This document shows, piece by piece, positions 34,971 to 44,191 of a DNA stretch of 55,875 bases. The number at the start of each line of letters is the position of its first letter. The first letter of the stretch is position 1. Source of the stretch: Flavobacterium sp. Its GTDB lineage: Bacteria > Bacteroidota > Bacteroidia > Flavobacteriales > Flavobacteriaceae. Both the position numbers and the translations under genes were made by a program. The DNA lies in NCBI RefSeq assembly GCF_028689845.1, contig NZ_JAQVCH010000019.1:1-55875 (forward strand). The letters are read 5' to 3'. The notes below the pieces were generated by a model. It worked only from the letters and a program-made list of their open reading frames with translations. It was not told where the DNA came from and did no database searches.

Positions 34971-36341
34971 TTACTGTTTTTGTAGTAAATCGGCTTCAAT
35001 GCCATAATATTTTTCAATACGATTAGCCATTATAACCGTTTTTTTGGAATCTTTTATTCCAAAAGTTAAAGTGATTAAATTATCGGCTAAAGCAAAATCA
35101 GTTTCCGAGATTGTTATTAATTTAAACATTTGACCATCTTTACGTTGGCTATATAAATTACCGTCTTTAAAAGTGATATAGCGAATAGTTTGGTCTTCAT
35201 AAATATAAGTCCCCACCCATTTTTTTAGTTGTTCGTTTGTTATTTTGGAGTTTGATTGCTTTATAATTGGTTTACCAAGTGCAATCGCTGCTGCTTGTAA
35301 AGCAGGTTCAGAAGGATTTATTCCGTTATTATTGGATAAGACAATTACGTAACAATTTTGCTTTGGAGCATAGAGTCCATAAGTAGAATATCCAAAAATA
35401 CCCCCCGAATGTTCTAAAGTTTGTTCGCCTGCAAGTTCGTTAGGCATCCATCCGTAACCATAAAATAGGGGTTTTCCACTAGTGGTCGTATAATTAGTAA
35501 AAGCCAATTGCTTAGACTTTTCTGAAATTAATTTATTGGTATGAATAGCTTGATTCCACAACAACAAATCATCAACATTCGACATTAAAGAACCGGCCGC
35601 ATAAGGCAAAGTCATGCTTAAATATTCTGCATTTTGATAGCCTCCTTCTCCATCAGGTTGATAACCGCTGGCACGATTAGCTATTATTTCTGTTTTACTT
35701 CCATAAAGAGAATGAGACATTCCAATCTTTTTAAAAATAAAAGTTTCTATAAATTCTTCATAAGAAATTTTAGAAACTTGTTCAATAATATAACCCAACA
35801 CAATATAGCCAGAATTGCTGTAGTTAAATTTTTCACCAGGTTTAAAATCTAGCGGTTCATTTTTAAACATTGCAATAAGCTCAATTGGCGTCATGTCTTC
35901 ACTAGCGAATGTTCTAAAACTTGGCATGTCGGTATAACTTTTAATTCCAGAAGTATGTGTCAGTAAATGATGAATAGTTATTTTATTTCCATTTGGATAA
36001 TCTGGAATATATTTTGAAAGTGAATCTTGAAGCGAAAGTTTATTTTGTTCCATCAACATTAAAATAGCAACAGCTGTAAATTGTTTGGTAATGGAGCCTA
36101 ATTCTAAAATATTTTCAGGTTTCATTGCTACATTGAGTTCCATATTTGCATTCCCAAATGCTTTTCGATAGATAATTTCTCCATCTTTGGCAATTAGAAC
36201 GGTTGCTCCAGGCAAATTTGGCTGATAATAGTTTTGAAAAACCACATCGAGTGTTTGTTCTATCGATTGGGCAAAACTATTTGCTGCTGGAAAAGCGAAT
36301 AGTAAATATAAAACAAGTAAAAACTTAGCTGTTTTTATCAT
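34971..36341 (-). CDS. Serine hydrolase, class C beta-lactamase family, 456 aa
   Basis: The signal peptide (AKFLLVLYLLFAFPAANSFAQ) exports it to the periplasm. The active site is Ser83 and Lys86 in LGSITKQF, the YSN motif is at 174-176, and HSGG in the third box replaces the KTG of true beta-lactamases. About 110 C-terminal residues form a beta-rich domain found in related peptidases. These enzymes hydrolyse D-amino acid peptides or esters; resistance is not indicated. It lies between the polyketide cluster and acs, 72 bp and 108 bp away, and is separated from acs by a terminator. It is likely a single gene. Confidence 0.88.
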   Translation of the reverse strand: MIKTAKFLLVLYLLFAFPAANSFAQSIEQTLDVVFQNYYQPNLPGATVLIAKDGEIIYRKAFGNANMELNVAMKPENILELGSITKQFTAVAILMLMEQNKLSLQDSLSKYIPDYPNGNKITIHHLLTHTSGIKSYTDMPSFRTFASEDMTPIELIAMFKNEPLDFKPGEKFNYSNSGYIVLGYIIEQVSKISYEEFIETFIFKKIGMSHSLYGSKTEIIANRASGYQPDGEGGYQNAEYLSMTLPYAAGSLMSNVDDLLLWNQAIHTNKLISEKSKQLAFTNYTTTSGKPLFYGYGWMPNELAGEQTLEHSGGIFGYSTYGLYAPKQNCYVIVLSNNNGINPSEPALQAAAIALGKPIIKQSNSKITNEQLKKWVGTYIYEDQTIRYITFKDGNLYSQRKDGQMFKLITISETDFALADNLITLTFGIKDSKKTVIMANRIEKYYGIEADLLQKQ

Positions 36342-36392
36342 AGGAGTTTTATTTCTATTTAATTATCATGTTTATTGTTAGCAATTTACAAA

Positions 36393-36423
36393 AAAAACCG
36401 CTTTGTAATATATAGCGGTTTTT
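36393..36423 (-). terminator. Terminator after acs
   Basis: AAAAACCGCT (36393-36402) and AGCGGTTTTT (36414-36423) form a 10-bp perfect stem. On the minus strand it continues into more T residues. It ends the symporter-acs transcript. Confidence 0.88.
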
Positions 36424-36449
36424 AGTATAATTATGAAAAATAGTAATTA

Positions 36450-38357
36450 TTATATTTTCTCGTCTTTAATTTCGTCTACTATTTCAGGATTCAAAAGAGT
36501 TGAAATATCACCAAAATTAGAATAATCACCTTCTGCAATTTTTCGTAAAATTCTACGCATAATTTTTCCTGAACGAGTTTTTGGTAAACCGGATACGAAT
36601 TGAATTTTATCTAATTTAGCAATTGGTCCAATTTGGTCTGAAATTAATTGGTTAATTTCTTTCCGTAAGTTTTCTTTATCGCGGGTTGCTCCCGCTTCTT
36701 TTAAAATGACAAATCCATACAACGCATTTCCTTTGACATCATGTGGAAAACCGACAATCGCACTTTCAGCAACTGCTGGATGTTCATTGATTGCATCTTC
36801 GATTGGTGCTGTGCCTAAATTATGACCAGAAACAATAATGACATCATCTACACGACCTGTAATTCGGTAATAGCCTACTTCATCGCGTAAAGCTCCATCG
36901 CCTGTAAAATATTTACCTGGAAAAGCCGTAAAATAAGTTTCTTTATAGCGTTGGTGGTCATTCCAAATTGTCCGAGCCATTGCTGGCCAAGGGAATTTAA
37001 TACACAAACTTCCTGTTACTTGATTTCCTTCAATTTCATTACGTAATTCATCCATCAATACTGGTTGAATTCCGGGTAACGGTAAAGATGCATAAGTAGG
37101 TTTGGTTGGCGTAACAAATGGAATGGGAGAAATCATAATTCCACCTGTTTCAGTTTGCCACCATGTATCTACTAACGGACAGCGTTTTCCACCTACGTGA
37201 TCATTATACCAATGCCAAGCTTCTTCATTAATGGGTTCGCCCACCGATCCAATGACTTTTAATGAATCTAATTGAAAACGTTGCACATAATCTAAGTTTT
37301 CTTTGGCTAAGGCTCGAATTGCTGTGGGTGCCGTATAAAACTGAGTTACTTGATGCTTTTCGATGACTTCCCAAAACCGACTAAAATCGGGATAAGAAGG
37401 AACGCCTTCAAAAATAACAGTCGTTGCTCCATTTAGTAATGGACCATATAAAATATAGGAATGTCCGGTAATCCAGCCGATATCAGCGGTGCACCAATAC
37501 ACATCATTTTCTTCATAATTGAAAACATTTTTAAAGGTATAGGCTGTAAAAACCATGTATCCCGCAGTAGTATGCACCATTCCTTTTGGTTTTCCGGTAG
37601 AACCAGAGGTGTATAAAATAAACAACGGGTCTTCTGCATCCATTATTTCAGCTACATTGGTTGACATTGCCTCGTCTAAAAGCGGTTGTAGCCATAAATC
37701 ACGTCCCTCTTTCATTGTAATAGATTCGTTAGTCCGTTTTACAACCAACACTTTTTCAACTGAAGGGGTTTTTTCTAAAGCTTCATCAACAATTCCTTTT
37801 AAATCGATGGTTTTATTCCCTCTAAATCCACCATCGGAAGTAATGACTAATTTACAATCGCTATCATTAATTCGAGTTGCAATCGCTGCAGCTGAAAAAC
37901 CTGCAAAAATCACCGAATGGATTGCTCCAATTCGTGCACAGGCCAAAATAGCAACCGCTAATTCTGGAATCATGGGTAAATAAATACAAACACGATCACC
38001 TTTTTTAATTCCTTGGTCTCGAAGTACATTGGCCATTTTTGCTACTCGAGTATATAACTCATTATAAGTTATGTGAACAGCTGCTTCATTTGGGTCATTG
38101 GGTTCAAAAATAATAGCTGTTTTTTCCCCTCTTTTAGATAAATGCCTGTCAATGCAATTTTTTGTGATATTCACTTTAGCATCAATAAACCATTTAAATT
38201 GGGCTTCTTGCATATCAAATTCAAAGACTTTATCCCACTTTTGATACCAAGTGAAGTTTTCGTCGGCAATGCGATCCCAAAATTTACGGGGTTCACGTAC
38301 TGATTTCTTATACATCTTGAAATAATTCTCGAGGTCATGTATTTTATAGTAACTCAT
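36450..38357 (-). CDS. acs: Acetyl-CoA synthetase, 635 aa
   Basis: Adenylate-forming ligase with P-loop ILYTSGSTGKPKG (near 250-262), WWQTETGG, GRVDDVIIVSGHN hinge and the catalytic lysine in TRSGKIMRRIL (near 600), which in relatives is regulated by acetylation. It converts acetate, ATP and CoA to acetyl-CoA. Length and all blocks are those of a standard Acs. It follows the symporter gene by 102 bp on the same strand, so uptake and activation of acetate are linked. A terminator follows. Confidence 0.95.
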   Translation of the reverse strand: MSYYKIHDLENYFKMYKKSVREPRKFWDRIADENFTWYQKWDKVFEFDMQEAQFKWFIDAKVNITKNCIDRHLSKRGEKTAIIFEPNDPNEAAVHITYNELYTRVAKMANVLRDQGIKKGDRVCIYLPMIPELAVAILACARIGAIHSVIFAGFSAAAIATRINDSDCKLVITSDGGFRGNKTIDLKGIVDEALEKTPSVEKVLVVKRTNESITMKEGRDLWLQPLLDEAMSTNVAEIMDAEDPLFILYTSGSTGKPKGMVHTTAGYMVFTAYTFKNVFNYEENDVYWCTADIGWITGHSYILYGPLLNGATTVIFEGVPSYPDFSRFWEVIEKHQVTQFYTAPTAIRALAKENLDYVQRFQLDSLKVIGSVGEPINEEAWHWYNDHVGGKRCPLVDTWWQTETGGIMISPIPFVTPTKPTYASLPLPGIQPVLMDELRNEIEGNQVTGSLCIKFPWPAMARTIWNDHQRYKETYFTAFPGKYFTGDGALRDEVGYYRITGRVDDVIIVSGHNLGTAPIEDAINEHPAVAESAIVGFPHDVKGNALYGFVILKEAGATRDKENLRKEINQLISDQIGPIAKLDKIQFVSGLPKTRSGKIMRRILRKIAEGDYSNFGDISTLLNPEIVDEIKDEKI

Positions 38358-38459
38358 ATTCGATTTTTATTCTTTGAAAAAAGTAAAATTAAGGATTTTA
38401 ATTGTTTTATGAATATTCCTTTCTATTAAAATTGGAATTAAAAAACTAAAAAAAATTAT

Positions 38460-40172
38460 CTAATGGTCTAAAGCCTCACCAGCACCAGAAGGAATTCTGA
38501 TGTTTTCTACAATATCTTGAACTTCTTGTGGTGGTTCTGGCGTAAATCTATTCACTACTAAAGCCACCATAAAATTAACTAGCATTGCGATTGTACCAAA
38601 TCCTTCAGGTGAAATTCCAAACCACCAACTAGGCTTTAAAGATTCAACCATTTCTTTTCCACCATCAAAAACGCCAAATTTGAATTTTAACATATAATAA
38701 AGCATCAAAGCCATCCCTACAATCATGCCGCTAATCGCTCCTTCTTTATTCATTTTTTTATAAAAAATACCCAAAATAATTGCAGGAAAAAAGGAAGCGG
38801 CGGCTAAACCGAAAGCTAATGCGACGACGGCGGCTACAAATCCTGGCGGATTGATTCCAAAATAACCAGCGATAACAACTGCTACAGCAGCTGAAATTCT
38901 CGCAGCCCATAATTCGTTTTTATCAGAGATAGCTGGATTAATCATTTTTTTGATTAAATCGTGAGATATTGAAGAAGAAATAACCAACAACAATCCCGCA
39001 GCCGTAGATAAAGCGGCAGCCAATGCACCAGCTGCAACTAAAGCAATCACCCAATTAGGCAAATTAGCAATTTCAGGGTTAGCCAACACCATGATGTCAT
39101 TATCAATTGTCAATTCATTTTGTTCCTTATCGGCAACATACTGAATTTTTCCATCTTCATTTTTATCTTCAAAAGTTAATAATCCCGTTTTTTCCCAATT
39201 CATAAACCATTGTGGCATGGAAGCATATTCTTTTTCACTAACCGTTTGAATTAAATTCGCTTTGGCAAATACAGCCACGGCAGGAGCCGTAGTATATAAA
39301 ATTGCAATTAACAACAATGCCCATCCAGCTGATTTACGTGCGTCTCGAACTCTTTTGACCGTAAAAAAACGGACAATAACATGTGGTAAACCAGCGGTTC
39401 CCACCATTAAGGCTAAGGTAATGGCAAAAACATCAATCATCGATTTTGAACCATTGGTATATTCTGCAAATCCTAATTCTGTTTGCAAACCATTTAATTT
39501 ATCTAATAAATAAGTGCCCGAACCATCTGTAATAGTATCACCCATTCCGAATTGCGGAATCGGATTTCCAGTCATTTGAATAGAAATAAAAATGGCTGGA
39601 ACCATAAAGGCGAAAATCAACACACAATATTGTGCCACTTGGGTATAAGTTATTCCTTTCATGCCGCCTAAAACGGCATAGAAAAGTACAATAATCATCC
39701 CGATTACGACACCTGTTTCGATATCTACTTCTAAAAACCTAGAAAACACAACTCCTACTCCACGCATTTGCCCCGCTACATAAGTAAAGGAAACAATTAA
39801 AGCACAAAATACAGCAACAGTTCGAGCTGTTTTTGAATAGTACCGATCTCCAATAAAATCAGGCACTGTAAATTTTCCAAATTTTCTAAGATAAGGGGCT
39901 AACAATAAGGCTAATAAAACATAACCGCCAGTCCATCCCATTAAATAAACAGCACCATCATATCCTGCAAAAGAAATAATTCCCGCCATTGAAATAAAAG
40001 AAGCTGCACTCATCCAATCGGCCGCTGTTGCCATGCCGTTTGCTAGTGGAGAAACGCCACCACCGGCAACATAAAATTCTTTGGTAGAACCTGCTCTAGA
40101 CCAAATTGCAATTCCAATATAAAGAGCAAACGTAATTCCTACGATTATATACGTCCAAGTTTGTACATCCAT
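38460..40172 (-). CDS. Sodium:solute symporter (ActP-like, large subunit), 570 aa
   Basis: SSS family transporter with about 13 helices: EFYVAGGGVSPLANGMATAADWMSAASFI at the N terminus is typical of acetate-type symporters, and AALSTAAGLLLVISSSISHDL near residue 395 holds the sodium site serines. A hydrophilic loop of about 60 residues (FEDKNEDGKIQYVADKEQN) between helices is an insertion relative to E. coli ActP and is common in two-subunit symporters. It lies downstream of the small subunit DUF4212 gene and upstream of acs. Likely substrate: acetate or a similar short carboxylate. Confidence 0.9.
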   Translation of the reverse strand: MDVQTWTYIIVGITFALYIGIAIWSRAGSTKEFYVAGGGVSPLANGMATAADWMSAASFISMAGIISFAGYDGAVYLMGWTGGYVLLALLLAPYLRKFGKFTVPDFIGDRYYSKTARTVAVFCALIVSFTYVAGQMRGVGVVFSRFLEVDIETGVVIGMIIVLFYAVLGGMKGITYTQVAQYCVLIFAFMVPAIFISIQMTGNPIPQFGMGDTITDGSGTYLLDKLNGLQTELGFAEYTNGSKSMIDVFAITLALMVGTAGLPHVIVRFFTVKRVRDARKSAGWALLLIAILYTTAPAVAVFAKANLIQTVSEKEYASMPQWFMNWEKTGLLTFEDKNEDGKIQYVADKEQNELTIDNDIMVLANPEIANLPNWVIALVAAGALAAALSTAAGLLLVISSSISHDLIKKMINPAISDKNELWAARISAAVAVVIAGYFGINPPGFVAAVVALAFGLAAASFFPAIILGIFYKKMNKEGAISGMIVGMALMLYYMLKFKFGVFDGGKEMVESLKPSWWFGISPEGFGTIAMLVNFMVALVVNRFTPEPPQEVQDIVENIRIPSGAGEALDH

Positions 40173-40185
40173 TTTTTTTATTTTT

Positions 40186-40210
40186 GAGTAGCTGCGTTAC
40201 TGAGTAGCTG
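40186..40210. repeat. Short-word repeat in a spacer
   Basis: GAGTAGCTG occurs at 40186-40194 and again at 40202-40210 with GTTACT between them. It lies in the gap between the DUF4212 gene and the symporter gene. Confidence 0.7.
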
Positions 40211-40260
40211 AGAAATTAGGTTTTATTTTTTTATTTTGCTAAGAATTAATCACGAAAAAA

Positions 40261-40521
40261 CTATTTCTCGTCGAATCCGTATTTTTTATCTAATTTGTTC
40301 ATTAACCGAACATAAACAAAGATTAAAATTACGAAAACATAGATTGAGCCTTGTTGAGCAAACCAAAATCCAAGCGGAAATCCTCCAATTTTAAAATTAT
40401 CTAGACTGTCTTTAAAAAGAATTCCAGCTCCAAAAGAAACTATAAACCAAATTCCTAGTAGTATAAAAAGGTAACCTAAGTTCTCCTTCCAATAAGCGGT
40501 AGCACGAGATTTATTTTCCAT
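40261..40521 (-). CDS. DUF4212 symporter small subunit, 86 aa
   Basis: Two membrane helices (LGYLFILLGIWFIVSFGAGILF and GSIYVFVILIFVYVRLMN) with the family segment GGFPLGFWFAQQGSI between them. DUF4212 proteins are the small partners of sodium/solute symporters. The order DUF4212, symporter, acs is the usual one. It is the first gene of the unit, and a reasonable promoter lies upstream. The 88-bp gap to the symporter gene contains the repeated word GAGTAGCTG. Confidence 0.9.
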   Translation of the reverse strand: MENKSRATAYWKENLGYLFILLGIWFIVSFGAGILFKDSLDNFKIGGFPLGFWFAQQGSIYVFVILIFVYVRLMNKLDKKYGFDEK

Positions 40522-40553
40522 ATTCTATATAAAATGATTGTGTAATAATGTTT

Positions 40554-40584
40554 AAAATTTATCTAAATTATAATAAATTGACAA
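40554..40584 (-). promoter_or_regulatory. Likely promoter of the acetate symporter unit
   Basis: On the minus strand TTG (40584-40582), a 20-bp spacer and TAAATTTT (40561-40554) resemble TTG-N19-TAnnTTTG with one mismatch. It lies 33 bp before the DUF4212 start. Confidence 0.45.
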
Positions 40585-40689
40585 ATAATTGATTATTTTT
40601 AAAATGATTTTGAATCTTTCTTAATTTTTAAATCCATTTACTTCGATAATCGCTATGATTTCCTTTAATTTGTATAAACAATAAAAAAA

Positions 40690-41298
40690 ATGCAATTTGA
40701 TACCGAATCAACGGATGCTTCCGTATTATACAAGCTTTTAACCGGAACCATTATTCCGAGACCTATTGGTTGGATTTCAACAATTGATGATCAAGGAGTC
40801 AATAACTTAGCTCCTTTTTCTTATTTTAATATGGTTAGTAGTGACCCGCCCTGTGTGATGTTTTCAACACGAAGAGATAATAATACCAATAAAGACACCT
40901 TAAATAATGTTTTAAATAACAACCAATTTGTGGTTAATCTGGTGACAAAAGAAGTCGTAGAACAAATGAATACTACTTCGGCAAATGTTACTTCTGATAT
41001 TGATGAATTTGAATTAGGAAACCTTTCGCCTATCGATTCTGTTTCAATTCAACCAAAAAGAGTGAAAGAAAGTTTGGTTCATTTTGAATGTGAAAAAATC
41101 CATCATTATTTTATAAAAGATAAAAACGGTACTGAAACTGCTTGCGTGGTGATTGGTCAAATTAAAGTTATTCATATTAACGATTCTATTCTTTCTGAAA
41201 ATAATAGAATTAATTTAGAAAAATATAAGCCTGTTGCACGTTTAGCAGGTTCAAATTACGGAATTCTAGGAGAAATATTTTCAATAAAAAGAGCTTAA
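40690..41298 (+). CDS. Flavin reductase-like FMN-binding protein, 202 aa
   Basis: Member of the DIM6/NTAB flavin reductase family: TGTIIPRPIGWISTIDDQGVNNLAPFSYFN near residues 18-46, with PCVMFSTRRDNN following, forms the split-barrel FMN site. It would supply reduced flavin or act on a flavin-linked step. It is the first gene of the aromatic catabolic run, with the SRPBCC gene after 1 bp. Because the fused oxygenase has its own NAD(P)H/FAD site, this protein may have a different task in the pathway. No full promoter match was found in the 168-bp divergent spacer on the plus strand. Confidence 0.85.
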   Translation: MQFDTESTDASVLYKLLTGTIIPRPIGWISTIDDQGVNNLAPFSYFNMVSSDPPCVMFSTRRDNNTNKDTLNNVLNNNQFVVNLVTKEVVEQMNTTSANVTSDIDEFELGNLSPIDSVSIQPKRVKESLVHFECEKIHHYFIKDKNGTETACVVIGQIKVIHINDSILSENNRINLEKYKPVARLAGSNYGILGEIFSIKRA

Positions 41299-41299
41299 A

Positions 41300-41770
41300 A
41301 TGACAACAGAAAAATTAGAAATTGAAGTAGCAATGCAGATTCGAAGACCACTTCATCAAGTTTTTGAAGCAATAGTAAATCCAAATATAATGAGCTATTA
41401 CTTTATTTCTAAAAGTACTGGTTTGATGGAAGAAGGGAATGAACTTATATGGAATTTTCCAGAACTGGAAGCAGATTGTCCGGTTAGAATTGGAAAAATC
41501 ATTAAAGATCAATACATTTCTTTTTATTGGACGATTGATGAAATTGAGCTTCTGGTTGAAATGAATTTGACAGAACGAGAAAATAATTCAACCTTAGTTA
41601 CCATTACCGAAAAAAGTCGAGAGAATGATGTTGCTGGTTTGAAATGGCTTTCGGCAAATTCTTTTGGATGGGCTAATTTTTTAACCTGTTTAAAAGGTTA
41701 TTTAGAATATAGAATTAATTTAAGAAAAGGGGCATTTGATTTTATGAAATTAGAAAATCAATGCACTTAA
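41300..41770 (+). CDS. SRPBCC domain protein (AHSA1-like), 156 aa
   Basis: START-like fold of the AHSA1 group: opening VAMQIRRPLHQVFEAIVNPNIMSYYFISKSTG, with TITEKSRENDVAGLKWL and the C-terminal LTCLKGYLEYRINLRKGAF helix. The fold binds hydrophobic or aromatic ligands. It lies 1 bp after the flavin reductase gene and 51 bp before the oxygenase gene, so it may bind the aromatic acid or its CoA ester; this is inference. No catalytic residues can be named. Confidence 0.8.
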   Translation: MTTEKLEIEVAMQIRRPLHQVFEAIVNPNIMSYYFISKSTGLMEEGNELIWNFPELEADCPVRIGKIIKDQYISFYWTIDEIELLVEMNLTERENNSTLVTITEKSRENDVAGLKWLSANSFGWANFLTCLKGYLEYRINLRKGAFDFMKLENQCT

Positions 41771-41821
41771 AAACTACTAAATTGAGGGCTAAAACATTGC
41801 TTTTCTCCTCATATTAACATT

Positions 41822-44143
41822 ATGAAAATAACAGTAATTGGTGGCGGACCAGGCGGACTTTACTTTTCAATTTTGACAAAGAAAGCAATGCCTAACTGCC
41901 AAATCGATGTTTATGAACGAAATAGCCCCGAAGACAGTTTTGGTTTTGGGGTGGTTTTCTCGGATGAAACCTTAGGCGAATTCTTAATGCGTGATGTTCA
42001 ATCGTATGAACTTATTCGCAGTGAATTTGCCTATTGGGATGATATTGTGATTGCTCGCGACGGACAAACCGTGAGTGCTTCCGGAAACGGTTTTTGTGGT
42101 TGTTCTCGCAAAACATTATTGAAATTATTACACCAACGTTGTCGTGAAGAAGGCGTGAATTTACACTTTGAACAAGCTGTTGACGATTTAAGTCAGTTTG
42201 CAAACTCCGATATTATTGTGGCTTGTGATGGAATTGGCAGTAGCATTCGCTCACAATTTCAAAGTGAATTTGGCACGAAAATCAAGATGATGAAAAATCG
42301 TTTTGTGTGGATGGGTTCAACCAAACCACTCGATGCTTTTACCTATTTTTTTAGAACAACTCCGTTTGGAACAATTGTCGCTCATACCTATCAATATGAA
42401 GAAGGTAAGAGTACTTGGATATTTGAATGTAGCGAAGAAACTTGGCAAAAAATCGGCTTTGAAGAAACGAATGAAGAAGATACCGTTCGAAAAATTAGTG
42501 AAATTTTTGCAGCAGAATTAGACGGTCATTCCTTGATAACCAATAAATCACATTGGCGTCAATTTCCCCATGTAACCAATGAAAAATGGTTTTACAACAA
42601 CATTGTTTTATTAGGCGATGCCAAAGCGACAGCCCACTACTCTATCGGTTCAGGAACAAAATTAGCGATGGATTCAGCAATCGGTTTATCCGATGCGGTC
42701 GTTGCTCACCCAACCAATGTGCAAGCCGCTTTTGCACAATATGACAAAACCCGCAGAAATACAGTGGAAATGATTCAATATGCCGCACTGGTTTCGTTAG
42801 ATTGGTTTGAGAATATGAATCGACATAACCAGCATCCGTTTTATCAATTTGCTTTTGGTTGTATGACACGTTCTAAAAAAGTGACCTTTGAAAACCTACA
42901 GATTAGAGATAAATCGTTTACAGATAAGGTTTTAGAAGAGTTTAAGAACACTATCAATGGCAACCTACAACCTACAACCTACAACCTACAACCTTTTTCT
43001 CCTGCATTTTCAAAATTCAAACTTCGTGATTTAGAATTGGTTAACCGAATTGTCATGGCACCAATGGGACAATATTCTGCCGAAGAGGGACTAGTGAATA
43101 ACTGGCATTTAGTGCATTATGGAAGTCGAGCAACCGGTGGTGTTGGTTTGATTTTAACCGAAATGACTGCAATTTCTCCAATCGGACGTATTACTTTAGG
43201 TTGTGCGGGTATTTATAATGAAAATCAAGTGGTTGAATGGAAAAAAATAACTAAATTTATTCATCAAAATACACAAACAAAAATTGGAATTCAATTGGGA
43301 CATTCTGGTCGAAAAGGTGCTATTCTTAAACCGTGGGAAGGACAAAACGAACCGATTGAAAACGCTTGGGAATTACTTTCCGCTTCTCCAATATCTTTTA
43401 ATTCCAAAATGACAATTCCAAAGGAAATAACTGTTGAGGATATGCATACAATTACTGCCGAATTTGTTCAAGCGACCAAAAACGCAGAGCAAGCCGGTTT
43501 TGATATGATTGAATTGCAAGCCCATCATGGCTTTTTATTGGCTTCGTTTCTCTCTCCATTAACCAATATTCGCACGGATGAATTCGGCGAAAGCATTGAA
43601 AATCGAATCAAATTCCCATTACGAGTGTTCACAGCAATGCGAAATGTATTTCCGCAACACAAACCTATGTCGGTACGTATTTCTGCTTCTGATTGGGCTG
43701 AAAATGGAATTTTAGAAGAAGATGTTTTGTATATTGCTAACGCTTTTAAAGAAGCTGGAGCTGACATCATCAACGTTTCTTCAGGAAATACGGTCGAAAA
43801 CCAAAAACCGCAAATGGGAAGAATGTGGCAAACTCCTTTTTCAGATGTAGTTCGAAATACGATACCTATTCCAACGATTACGGCAGGATACATCCAAGAC
43901 ATTGACCAAATTAATACCATTATTTTGAACGGTAGAGCCGATTTAGTGGCGTTGGGAAAACCATTATTAGCAGACGCAAATTTTGTTAGAAATGCACAGG
44001 CTTATGAAAAAGCTGACCCAAAAGATGTTCCATTGCAATACAAAAGTGGAAGTTCGCATTTATATCCGCTAAAAGCTTCGGAACGGAAGCAGGTTGAAGG
44101 AATGAAAAAAGCGTTGAAGCCAAAAAGCAATAAAAAAATCTAA
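41822..44143 (+). CDS. Fused 2-aminobenzoyl-/salicylyl-CoA FAD monooxygenase and OYE reductase, 773 aa
   Basis: Residues 1-375 are a group A flavin monooxygenase: FAD fold ITVIGGGPGGLYFSIL, then LLGDAKATAHYSIGSGTKLAMD as the second FAD motif. Residues about 391-755 are an old-yellow-enzyme (NADH:flavin oxidoreductase): FKLRDLELVNRIVMAPMGQYS, GIQLGHSGRKG, ELQAHHGFLLASFLSP. This fusion is the architecture of 2-aminobenzoyl-CoA monooxygenase/reductase of Azoarcus evansii and of proteins annotated salicylyl-CoA 5-hydroxylase. It hydroxylates position 5 of the CoA ester. The linker (379-390) is coded by a 7-bp repeat, AACCTAC. The next gene, KilA-N-like, is unrelated. Confidence 0.88.
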   Translation: MKITVIGGGPGGLYFSILTKKAMPNCQIDVYERNSPEDSFGFGVVFSDETLGEFLMRDVQSYELIRSEFAYWDDIVIARDGQTVSASGNGFCGCSRKTLLKLLHQRCREEGVNLHFEQAVDDLSQFANSDIIVACDGIGSSIRSQFQSEFGTKIKMMKNRFVWMGSTKPLDAFTYFFRTTPFGTIVAHTYQYEEGKSTWIFECSEETWQKIGFEETNEEDTVRKISEIFAAELDGHSLITNKSHWRQFPHVTNEKWFYNNIVLLGDAKATAHYSIGSGTKLAMDSAIGLSDAVVAHPTNVQAAFAQYDKTRRNTVEMIQYAALVSLDWFENMNRHNQHPFYQFAFGCMTRSKKVTFENLQIRDKSFTDKVLEEFKNTINGNLQPTTYNLQPFSPAFSKFKLRDLELVNRIVMAPMGQYSAEEGLVNNWHLVHYGSRATGGVGLILTEMTAISPIGRITLGCAGIYNENQVVEWKKITKFIHQNTQTKIGIQLGHSGRKGAILKPWEGQNEPIENAWELLSASPISFNSKMTIPKEITVEDMHTITAEFVQATKNAEQAGFDMIELQAHHGFLLASFLSPLTNIRTDEFGESIENRIKFPLRVFTAMRNVFPQHKPMSVRISASDWAENGILEEDVLYIANAFKEAGADIINVSSGNTVENQKPQMGRMWQTPFSDVVRNTIPIPTITAGYIQDIDQINTIILNGRADLVALGKPLLADANFVRNAQAYEKADPKDVPLQYKSGSSHLYPLKASERKQVEGMKKALKPKSNKKI
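42962..42994 (+). repeat. Heptanucleotide repeat in the oxygenase linker
   Basis: AACCTAC is repeated four times (42962-42989) and followed by a partial AACCT. It encodes the linker residues NLQPTTYNLQP between the two catalytic domains. As 7 is not a multiple of 3, gain or loss of one unit would shift the frame. Confidence 0.9.
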
Positions 44144-44154
44144 TATAAAACATC

Positions 44155-44188
44155 AGCAACTTAGTTTCTTAGCAACTTAGCAACTCAG
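44155..44188. repeat. Short-word repeat AGCAACTTAG in a spacer
   Basis: AGCAACTTAG at 44155-44164 and 44171-44180, then CAACTCAG to 44188. It fills the gap between the fused oxygenase gene and the KilA-N gene. Confidence 0.75.
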
Positions 44189-44191
44189 AAA

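Noticed and set aside
34971..36341. True class C beta-lactamase (antibiotic resistance)
   Set aside because: The third active-site box is HSGG instead of KTG and a C-terminal beta domain is present, as in peptidase/esterase relatives.
37555..37983. 142-residue plus-strand frame within acs
   Set aside because: It is antisense to a highly conserved part of acs; codon use there is explained by acs.
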